Positions 27,054-34,479 of a stretch of 64,000 bases of DNA are shown here, in pieces. Both the position numbers and the translations under genes were made by a program. The stretch lies in contig NZ_CP045732.1 of the NCBI RefSeq assembly GCF_016864235.1, positions 744,001 to 808,000 on the forward strand, given 5' to 3'. The notes under the pieces were generated by a model. It ran no database searches. It saw only the letters and a program-made list of their open reading frames with translations, and had not been told where the DNA came from. Positions within the stretch are counted from its first letter, which is position 1; the number at the start of each line of letters is the position of its first letter. The stretch is from Legionella sp. MW5194 (lineage in GTDB: Bacteria > Pseudomonadota > Gammaproteobacteria > Legionellales > Legionellaceae).

Positions 27054-29222
27054 ATGAACCAGAATTCAAGCACATATTCGACCTTTGCCGTCTCGTTGTT
27101 AAAAAATTCACGGCTGAATCGAGGCGTTCTCAATGCCATCTTCATTCTGTCAGTCGCTGTTTTGTTGTTTATCAGCATTACGTCCTACAGGCAGGTTAAT
27201 AACTTAATCACTGACAGTCAATGGGTTAATCATACCCACCGAGTCATTCAAAGCGTGGAGTCCACCCTGTACGGCATGGTGGATGCGGAATCGCGCCAGA
27301 GGGCTTATTTGTTAACCGGAGCATCCCAGCTTTTAGCCGACATCGATGTCATCAAAACGACACTGACTGCCGAATTAAACAAACTGGACAGGTTGACTAA
27401 GGATAACGCGGAGCAAAATCAGCGGGTGAAGCAGTATATCCATTTGATTGATGAGCGATTGACTCTTTTGAATCAGGTCATGCAGCTCAAAACCGGGGAA
27501 GGCATGACCACGCCATTTGCCGTTAGTCTGATGAATCAAAGCCAGGATTTTTCCAACCGCGTAAAAAGCATGGGCCAGGAAATCAAGGCGGTGGAATCAA
27601 TTTTGCTGCGGGAAAGAAATGCCACCGTTCTGGAAAATGCCAATATCACCAGTTTCATTCTTATTTGCGGCAGTCTATTGAGCATGTTGTCTTTAATTGT
27701 GGCTTTCATTCTGGCTAATATTGAGCTTCTGACGCGCAAGCAAACGGAAGACCACAATCACCACATTCGCCTGCGCCTGAAAAAAATCATTGAAAGCGCG
27801 AGCGACATGATTGCTGCCTATGACAAAGAGGAGCGTTTGATTATATTTAATGAAGCCTATCAACGTGAGTTTAAACGTCTTTTTGATAAACCCTTAACCC
27901 TGCACATGTCGCTCGAGGAGGCGTTGAGTGACGTCCCTGAACAAAAATCGGTTATGGCTGAACAGTGGAAGCAATCACTCCATGGCAATGAAGGCCTGAC
28001 TAATGCGGAATTTATGAATGGCGCTGAGAAAAACATTTATGAAATGAGTTCCAGTTTAATTCAGGACGAGGATAATGAAATTAATGGGGTGGTGCACAGC
28101 ATCCGAAACATCACCAAACGGGTGCAGGAACACACGGAATTGCAGCGCTCGTATGAACAATTAGCCGCAGGAATGAAGGAATTGCAGGATAAGAACCAGC
28201 AGATTACCCTGCTGGTGGAAATGAGCGACATCATGCTTGCCTGCAATACCGAGGAAGAATTAAGCGTGGTAATGGCCAAATACGCCGAGCGCCTGCTGAC
28301 TTTTTCAGGCGGTTATCTTTTCATCATGCATCCGTCAAAAAACTATCTGGAGAAAGCCTGCAACTGGGGAAATCCTGCCACGCATGAAGTGACGTTTACG
28401 CCTGATCAATGCTGGGCAATCCGTTTGGGACGTATCCATCAGGGCAGTTCATCCCTGCATGATTTGATGTGTACCCACATTAAGGCTGTCGACAACCCTT
28501 CCCGCGTGCTCTGTGTGCCGCTGATGGCACAAAATGACATTTACGGGTTGCTGTACATGGAGGTATCACCTGGTATTGCGCCGCTGGCGGATGAAAACCA
28601 AAGGCTGTTGATTACGGCGTTCGCGGAACTGACTGCACTTGCTTTGGCGAATGTTCGTTTAAGGGAAAATTTACGCTATCAATCCATTCGCGACCCGCTT
28701 ACCGGTTTGTACAATCGCCGGTACCTTGAAGACTTTTTATTCAAACAGCTGCACCAGGCTGAACGCAGTAAATCGTCGTTTGCCGTGTTGATGCTTGATC
28801 TTGATCACTTTAAAAAAATCAATGACACCTACGGTCATGATGCCGGCGATTCGGTCTTAAAAGAACTGGGTCAAATTTTATACGAAGACATTCGTTTGGG
28901 CGATGTTGCCGCACGCTTTGGAGGGGAGGAATTCATTGTCATGCTGTATGACATTGACGAGGAAGCGGCGCTTGAGCGTGCCGAAGCGCTGCGTAATCAT
29001 GTGGCTACGGTAAGACCTAAATACGGTGCGCAGCAGGTTGGACATATTACGGTATCTATTGGCGTGGCCATGTACCCTGACAATGGGAAAACCCCGCCGC
29101 AATTGATTGAAGCAGCCGATAAGGCGTTATACCTGGCAAAAAGCCGCGGTAGAAACCGGGTAGTGATGTATTCCGACAGAGAGGACGAGAAGGCAGGGCC
29201 TACTCAGAAAAGCCAGGCTTGA
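27054..29222 (+). CDS. CHASE3-PAS-GAF-GGDEF diguanylate cyclase
   Basis: 722 residues. Membrane segment (about 23-45), CHASE3 periplasmic sensor (about 50-205, with MVDAESRQRAYLLTG), second membrane segment (about 205-225), PAS (about 245-355), GAF (about 385-535) and GGDEF (about 550-710) with RFGGEEFIVML. The RxxD inhibitory site is not obvious before the GGEEF. It would make c-di-GMP at the inner membrane in response to a periplasmic cue. Single gene; it is the second diguanylate cyclase in the window. Confidence 0.9.
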   Translation: MNQNSSTYSTFAVSLLKNSRLNRGVLNAIFILSVAVLLFISITSYRQVNNLITDSQWVNHTHRVIQSVESTLYGMVDAESRQRAYLLTGASQLLADIDVIKTTLTAELNKLDRLTKDNAEQNQRVKQYIHLIDERLTLLNQVMQLKTGEGMTTPFAVSLMNQSQDFSNRVKSMGQEIKAVESILLRERNATVLENANITSFILICGSLLSMLSLIVAFILANIELLTRKQTEDHNHHIRLRLKKIIESASDMIAAYDKEERLIIFNEAYQREFKRLFDKPLTLHMSLEEALSDVPEQKSVMAEQWKQSLHGNEGLTNAEFMNGAEKNIYEMSSSLIQDEDNEINGVVHSIRNITKRVQEHTELQRSYEQLAAGMKELQDKNQQITLLVEMSDIMLACNTEEELSVVMAKYAERLLTFSGGYLFIMHPSKNYLEKACNWGNPATHEVTFTPDQCWAIRLGRIHQGSSSLHDLMCTHIKAVDNPSRVLCVPLMAQNDIYGLLYMEVSPGIAPLADENQRLLITAFAELTALALANVRLRENLRYQSIRDPLTGLYNRRYLEDFLFKQLHQAERSKSSFAVLMLDLDHFKKINDTYGHDAGDSVLKELGQILYEDIRLGDVAARFGGEEFIVMLYDIDEEAALERAEALRNHVATVRPKYGAQQVGHITVSIGVAMYPDNGKTPPQLIEAADKALYLAKSRGRNRVVMYSDREDEKAGPTQKSQA

Positions 29223-29224
29223 CG

Positions 29225-29677
29225 TTAATAATCATTTATTTTTAATGACAAACTCTGAATGAGGAATGGCGATTTCGATTTTAACATGGTGTGCGCCGGC
29301 ACGACCAGGAGTGAAAAATCGATAATAATTGACAGCTCCGGTATTTGATACGATTGATTGATTCGCCAGCATTGGGAAGTACCGCAGGGTCCGGAGGCAG
29401 TGATGCGGGCACTGGTAAGGGGTTTGGGATGAAGAATGAGCTTTTTAACTTTAATGAGTTCAAGCCTGTCCCTGAAAAAATGGTTCATTGGCCACCAGGC
29501 GGCAGGGTAGTAATTTTGTTTCACCTTGTCAATGTCTGCGGGGGTGTCGCCATAACTGGCAGACAGAGTATCCATCAGGGTTTGCTGTACCCAGGCCGTG
29601 ACATTGTGAGGACCTGTTTTGGCGTGGGCGCAAAAAAGGAGGAACAGCACAATAAAGGCCATTAATTTGTGGTTCAC
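29225..29677 (-). CDS. IcmL/DotI-like secreted protein
   Basis: 150 residues with a signal peptide (MNHKLMAFIVLFLLFCAHA). The body (VTAWVQQTLMDTLSASYGD, then QNYYPAAWWPMNHFF, then a closing strand region ending FLIQSLSLKIND) follows the pattern of the periplasmic domain of IcmL/DotI, a core inner-membrane part of the Dot/Icm secretion system. It lacks the membrane anchor of true IcmL, as do several Legionella paralogues. A single cysteine pair (GPCGTSQCW) could form a disulfide. Role unknown; it is not next to other dot/icm genes. Confidence 0.55.
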   Translation of the reverse strand: MNHKLMAFIVLFLLFCAHAKTGPHNVTAWVQQTLMDTLSASYGDTPADIDKVKQNYYPAAWWPMNHFFRDRLELIKVKKLILHPKPLTSARITASGPCGTSQCWRINQSYQIPELSIIIDFSLLVVPAHTMLKSKSPFLIQSLSLKINDY

Positions 29678-29776
29678 AATTCAAATCCTTTTGTTTTGTG
29701 ATAATTACAAGAATAGCCTATTTTGCACAAGGTGGGTTATGCCGTGCGAGGCCAGCCCCAAGGATCAGGAGAAGGT

Positions 29777-30280
29777 ATGCAGCCTTATGTGATTAAAACG
29801 CAAAAGTTAGGGTTACGTCCTATCCGGGAAGAAGATGTGAAGTACCTGGAAGAAATTGACAAAGATCCGGTGGTTAAGGAATATTTTCCTGAAGGAACGT
29901 TAAGCCGGCGTGAAATCAGGGAATTTATTCAGGAAAGCCTTGAAAATCATGAAACTAAAAATTTGCCCTGCTTCGTGATTTTTCGTTTAAAGGACAGGCG
30001 TTTCGTAGGCGAAGCTTATTTTGACCAGTTAGAAAGCGGTGAAATTAAGGTTGGTTACCTGTTCCATCGTCAATTCTGGAATCGCGGTTATGCCACCGAG
30101 GTGTTAAGGGCGCTGCTCAACTGGGCGAAAAAAAACATCAAGGCGGATTACATTATTGCCTATGCGGATAAAGAGAACGTGGCCTCATTCCGCGTCATGC
30201 AAAAATGCGGCATGCGGTTTTATAAAGAAGCGCATTTTTTAGGCATGGATTGCAAATTTTATCGCATTCGCAACCGCTAA
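29777..30280 (+). CDS. GNAT N-acetyltransferase (RimJ/RimL-type)
   Basis: 167 residues with TQKLGLRPIREEDVKYLEEI at the start, GYLFHRQFWNRGYATEVLRALL (acetyl-CoA loop, QxxGxG/A form) and NVASFRVMQKCGMRF at the end, the standard RimJ/RimL layout. Acetyl acceptor unknown. The ATG at 29777 has AGGAGAAGG just before it; a TTG at 29723 would extend the frame without ribosome site. Its stop overlaps that of the converging argE by 4 nt. Confidence 0.88.
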   Translation: MQPYVIKTQKLGLRPIREEDVKYLEEIDKDPVVKEYFPEGTLSRREIREFIQESLENHETKNLPCFVIFRLKDRRFVGEAYFDQLESGEIKVGYLFHRQFWNRGYATEVLRALLNWAKKNIKADYIIAYADKENVASFRVMQKCGMRFYKEAHFLGMDCKFYRIRNR

Positions 30281-31446
30281 CAGGCCGCTTGCCCGCAAAA
30301 AAAATGGATGACATTTTTTAAGACATGCTCACAGATGGTCAGCTGATCCAATGTCACAAATTCATTGGGACGGTGCGCCTCGGCAATGTCGCCCGGACCG
30401 CAGATAATGGTGGGAATTCCCATGTCCTGAAAGGCGCTGGCTTCGGTCGCATAAGAGACTTTAAGCCGCTCTTTCACGCCGGTAACAGTCCTTAATAAAT
30501 GGGTAATGGCTGCGTCTTCACGTGCAGTAAAACCGGAAGCGTCAGAGACCTGATCAAAATAAATCGCTGCTTCCTTAAACGTCTTTTGCATCTCGGGCAG
30601 CAATTGCTCGTTAATGTGGTTCTCGACCTGGCTTCGGAAATGCTCTAAAGGAAATTCGGGAATGTAGCGAATTTCCAGCATGAATTCACAGAGTCCGGGA
30701 ATGATGTTGGAGGCATTGCCACCACTGATTAAATTGGTGGACAGGGTGGAGTAGGGGATGTTAAATGCGTCATCGAAAGGCCCTATAGTTTTTAAATGAT
30801 TAAATAAATCATTAATATAGGTAATCAGACGGCTGGCATACTCAATGGCATTGCAGCCTTCAGTGACCATGGAGGAATGTGCGGCTTTGCCCTGCACCTG
30901 ACAATGGTAAACACGCCGCGATTTTTCTCCAACAATCGGTTTCATGCCGGAGGGTTCGCCAATGATGCAGCCTTCGGGTTGAAGTTTGATCTTTTTCAGG
31001 TGCTCGGCCACAAAATCCACCCCCAGACAGCCGATTTCTTCATCGCAGGTGAATGCGAAATGGACTGGCTTATGCAAAGTGTAGCTTTTGATTTCAGGCA
31101 CCAGGGACAACATGACGGCTAAAAATCCCTTCATGTCGCAGGCGCCCCGACCGTAAATTCTGCCGTCTTTTTCAACCGCCTGGAAAGGATCCGTTTCCCA
31201 GAGTTGGCCGGCCACTGGCACCACATCGGTATGACCGGATAATAACAACCCCCCCTGGCGGTTGCCGTTACTGGCAGGCAGGGTAGCGAGCAGGTTGGCT
31301 TTATCATCCGTTGTACCAGGAATAATGGTGGTTTCGATTTGATGCGATTCAAACCAGACCGCGATTTCCTGAATGAACCCCAGGTTGCTGTTGCTGGATA
31401 CGGTATTAAAACCAATAAGTCGGTGGAGCCATTCAAATTTATTCAT
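30277..31446 (-). CDS. argE: Acetylornithine deacetylase (M20 family)
   Basis: 389 residues, cytoplasmic. Metal site GLLLSGHTDVVPV and RGACDMKG, catalytic FTCDEEIGCLG, dimer-domain GKAAHSSM and closing IICGPGDIAEAHRPNEFV are all present and typical of ArgE. The enzyme releases acetate from N-acetylornithine in arginine synthesis. Other M20 hydrolases are similar, but the closing motifs and length fit ArgE best. It stands alone, not in an arginine operon. Confidence 0.88.
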   Translation of the reverse strand: MNKFEWLHRLIGFNTVSSNSNLGFIQEIAVWFESHQIETTIIPGTTDDKANLLATLPASNGNRQGGLLLSGHTDVVPVAGQLWETDPFQAVEKDGRIYGRGACDMKGFLAVMLSLVPEIKSYTLHKPVHFAFTCDEEIGCLGVDFVAEHLKKIKLQPEGCIIGEPSGMKPIVGEKSRRVYHCQVQGKAAHSSMVTEGCNAIEYASRLITYINDLFNHLKTIGPFDDAFNIPYSTLSTNLISGGNASNIIPGLCEFMLEIRYIPEFPLEHFRSQVENHINEQLLPEMQKTFKEAAIYFDQVSDASGFTAREDAAITHLLRTVTGVKERLKVSYATEASAFQDMGIPTIICGPGDIAEAHRPNEFVTLDQLTICEHVLKNVIHFFCGQAAC

Positions 31447-31573
31447 TTTTGATCAAAGTGGTTGTTTATGAACATAAAAAATGGTATCAAGTGTGTCTAC
31501 ATTATCGGTTTTTCAAGGAATTGTAAAAAAATAATCACCAATCCCGTTAAAGACCCAACCATGAGGTTCGGCC

Positions 31574-32773
31574 ATGCCAGAGATTATATCCACACCCTCA
31601 AAAGGGGTGGTTGAAGGTGAAGACAGGGAACATCATTTTGCTTACTTTGAAACCCAGAACAAGCGATCCGACCAGGAAGATGCGCTGGCCTGGCATACCC
31701 TCGGTGAAAACCAGTTGCGATCATTAAGTCCTCAACAGATAGGACAACGCCTCTGGACAACCTGCAAGCTGCTCGATGAGTGGGCAAAAGGCCTGTCTGA
31801 GGAAGCAGGGACAACCGCCTGCATGACCGTTTTTGATGGCAGGGACAGTGTGATTACTGCGTCCATTGGTGACAGTGTAGCCTTTCTGGTCGCTTATGGA
31901 AAAAAAGGCGAAGTCATCAGTGCAACCCGATTAAATGCCACGCTGCATCATCCGGCTTTACAGTCGGAGAAAGAGCGCATTCTTAAAGCCGGCGGCAGTA
32001 TTGACACCTCCAACCGAATCAATGGTGTTCTCTCGGTTTCCCGCGCCATTGGCGACTACGATACCCTGGGTATTCATGGCAAAAAATTAGCGATTTCCGA
32101 TGCTGCGGTGGACATCGCCAGTATCAGCCAGCTATTAAACGATGAAGAGGAATCGATCAGTAAACTCCAGCTTATTTCAACCTGTGACGGCTTTACCGAT
32201 GGCGCGAAAGACAGCAGCATTGAATGCCAGGTGATGTATTTATTAACCTGTCTTGAGCGTCTTGGCAAGCCAGGCTTAAAGACAGAAGCCGAGATTGCGG
32301 CATTTCTTGCCGCCTGCGCCGTAGAATCCAAATCAACGGACAATATCTCCATCGCGGTTCAAACGCTGGTTTATGGTTTGCCGGTTCTTCTTGGACTCTA
32401 TGACGGCCATGGCGGCCATCAAATCGCCCATGATGCGGCAATGTCGGGTGGGGAGATTTTTTTAGAACAATGTGCGCTTTCACAACAAGATTATGAGTTG
32501 CAATCGCTAAGTACCGCCAATCACAAAGAACGGTACAAAGAAGACAATGCGAAAGCCATTGACTTTACTGCGAATGGGTCATCTTGTTTTTTGGAAAAAT
32601 TAGCGGTTGCGGTGAATGAGGCTGCCCTGAATGAAAAAATGAAAACCTTGTCTCTGAAAGAAGAGGTTTTATTGAATAAATCTGCCGCCCTTTCCCCTGG
32701 TTTTTTCAGTCATCATTACCCAAGTCAGGATGAAAAAAAGACGGTGATGAATTCAAGTTCTTTCGTCAGTTAA
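31574..32773 (+). CDS. PP2C-like phosphatase with rearranged domain order, candidate effector
   Basis: 399 residues. Nearly all PP2C motifs are present: KRSDQEDAL (about 29-37), GTTACMTVF (79), ASIGDSVAFL (97), HPALQSEKERILKAGGSI (about 125), RINGVLSVSRAIGDYD (about 150), STCDGFTDGA (203) and STDNISIAV (255). The metal-binding LYDGHGG, which normally lies between the first two, is instead at about 275-281, after the final strand, followed by its usual helix. All metal-binding acids (DG, DG, DN) are therefore present but out of order. A charged tail follows. PP2C enzymes remove phosphate from Ser/Thr with Mn or Mg. No signal peptide; the ATG has GAGG 7 nt upstream. The C-terminus could carry a Dot/Icm signal, but secretion is inference. 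Confidence 0.8.
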   Translation: MPEIISTPSKGVVEGEDREHHFAYFETQNKRSDQEDALAWHTLGENQLRSLSPQQIGQRLWTTCKLLDEWAKGLSEEAGTTACMTVFDGRDSVITASIGDSVAFLVAYGKKGEVISATRLNATLHHPALQSEKERILKAGGSIDTSNRINGVLSVSRAIGDYDTLGIHGKKLAISDAAVDIASISQLLNDEEESISKLQLISTCDGFTDGAKDSSIECQVMYLLTCLERLGKPGLKTEAEIAAFLAACAVESKSTDNISIAVQTLVYGLPVLLGLYDGHGGHQIAHDAAMSGGEIFLEQCALSQQDYELQSLSTANHKERYKEDNAKAIDFTANGSSCFLEKLAVAVNEAALNEKMKTLSLKEEVLLNKSAALSPGFFSHHYPSQDEKKTVMNSSSFVS

Positions 32774-32872
32774 ATTAAAAAGAAGTTCTCTTATGATTGC
32801 TAATTCCTTAATACGAAATTATGCTTATCCTGATATTCAAAGAATAGTACCAGGCAAGGGAGCGGGTAAGGC

Positions 32873-33856
32873 ATGGAACATTATGTTGTAGTCATCGGTA
32901 CATCTGCTGGCGGTTTATCTGCTTTAAAGGCCCTTTTAGGTGCTCTTCCCACTGATTTCCCGGCAGCGGTTCTCATCGTCAAGCACATTGCTGCTTCCGC
33001 AGAAAACCTGTTGCCCGCCATCCTTGGACGAGCGAGCCAATTACCGGTGGTTGACACGCATCATCGCCAACCAATAGAACCAGGCCACATTTACATCGCT
33101 CCTCCCAAGTTTCATATGGTAATTGAGGATGGAAAGATAGCCCTTCATGACGGTCCGAAGGTTAATCATTCCCGTCCGGCCATCGATCCGCTTTTTTATT
33201 CCGCAGCGCTTCACTACAAGCAAAAAACCATCGGTGTTCTGTTAAGCGGTCTGCTCGATGATGGCAGTGCAGGGTTTGTGGCAATAAAAAAATGCGGCGG
33301 CATAACCATGGTGCAGGACCCGGATGAGGCGGAGTACCCGGATATGCCGGGAAATGCCTTAAAAAATATTCAGATTGATTATTGTCTTAAAGCAAAGGAA
33401 ATCGCGGTTTTGCTGGCGGATTTGGTAACTGAAAAGATAAAATCAGCACCGGTTGACCCCTCAGAAATCCATTTGCTGGAATTGGAATCATCAATGAATT
33501 ACAAGCCAGGCAGCGCGATTGACATTGAAAAAATAGGCACGGCATCAGGGTTTATTTGCCCCGAGTGTCAGGGCGCATTATGGAAAATCAATGACACACG
33601 TTTTGAACGGTATCGTTGCCGTGTGGAGCATGCCTATAGCAGCGATGGTTTAGTATCAGCTTATGAGCAAAGTACCGAAGCGGCATTATGGTCGGCTTTA
33701 AGGGCATTGGAAGAGAAAGAAAAGCTGGCTCAAAATATAGCCAGGAAAGCACGGGAAAAGCAGTCAGAAAATGCGTCTTACTTTATAAAAAAAGCAGAGG
33801 AAGCTCAAAAGCATGCAGCGGCTATCCGCAGTTTATTAAGCAACAGAAACAGTTAA
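32873..33856 (+). CDS. CheB-type methylesterase without receiver, with C-terminal helical part
   Basis: 327 residues. The N-terminal 190 match the CheB catalytic domain: Ser in GTSAGGLSALK, His in IVKHIA, Asp in LLDDGSAGFVA. The usual receiver domain is missing. The C-terminal 120 residues have CPECQG and a later CRVEHAYS that could bind zinc, then a helical stretch. CheB enzymes hydrolyse methyl or amide groups on chemoreceptors; stand-alone forms occur in stress-signalling modules. It leads a run with the CheB-CheR protein and a kinase. Ribosome site GGTAAGG. Confidence 0.85.
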   Translation: MEHYVVVIGTSAGGLSALKALLGALPTDFPAAVLIVKHIAASAENLLPAILGRASQLPVVDTHHRQPIEPGHIYIAPPKFHMVIEDGKIALHDGPKVNHSRPAIDPLFYSAALHYKQKTIGVLLSGLLDDGSAGFVAIKKCGGITMVQDPDEAEYPDMPGNALKNIQIDYCLKAKEIAVLLADLVTEKIKSAPVDPSEIHLLELESSMNYKPGSAIDIEKIGTASGFICPECQGALWKINDTRFERYRCRVEHAYSSDGLVSAYEQSTEAALWSALRALEEKEKLAQNIARKAREKQSENASYFIKKAEEAQKHAAAIRSLLSNRNS

Positions 33857-33924
33857 AATAGAGTGCTGTTTTTTGCGATTTACAGTAGGATATGACGTTT
33901 AAAAATCCTGGATAATCGTTTTGC

Positions 33925-34479
33925 ATGCCAAAAAATAAAAACAAACCGGACAATAACCATCATCTAAATGCCATGTCAAATGAGAAAAAAACACCCGGCG
34001 AGGATTTGTTTGTTGTGACGATTGGCGCCTCTGCCGGAGGGCTTGAAACGTTAAAAACGTTTTTTTCCGCTGTGTCTATCCAGGCTAATATGGCTTTTGT
34101 GGTCATTACGCACTTAAGTCCCGCGCACACCAGCATGTTGCCTGAGCTTTTACAAAATTGCACTTCCTTAACCGTGTTGCCAATCAGCAACGACCAGAAA
34201 GTACAGGCCAATCACGTGTATGTGCTTCCGCCAGGTAAGAATGCCATTATCCAGCGAGGTATATTAAAACTCGTCGATCCGGAGACTTCCCAGGATTTAA
34301 AAATGCCCATTGATTATTTTCTTCGCTCCTTGGCAGTCGATAAAAAAAGCAAGGGAATTTGTGTCATTTTATCCGGCACAGGCAATGATGGTACGGCTGG
34401 ACTCAGGGCATTAAGGGAGCAGGGGGGGATTGATTATTGTGCAGACCGCAGCGTCTGCACGCTACGACGGCATGCCTAA
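33925..34479 (+). pseudogene. CheB half of a CheB-CheR-PAS protein, frameshifted
   Basis: 184 codons read as a CheB domain with GASAGGLETLK (Ser), VVITHLSPAH (His) and SGTGNDGTAGLRAL (Asp), then lose homology at EQGG and end at TAA 34479. The continuation (VQTAASARYDGMPKSAI) is in another frame from about 34430. Removing one G from the G7 run at 34422-34428 restores a continuous CheB-CheR protein (EQGG-LIIVQTAASARYDG). So the gene is interrupted by one base, by a real mutation, slippage, or a sequencing error. The two halves are described separately here. Confidence 0.8.
34422..34428 (+). repeat. G7 run at the frameshift point
   Basis: Seven G residues span the exact place where the CheB reading frame must shift to continue into the CheR part; six would give an open frame. 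This is the simplest explanation for the split gene. Confidence 0.85.
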
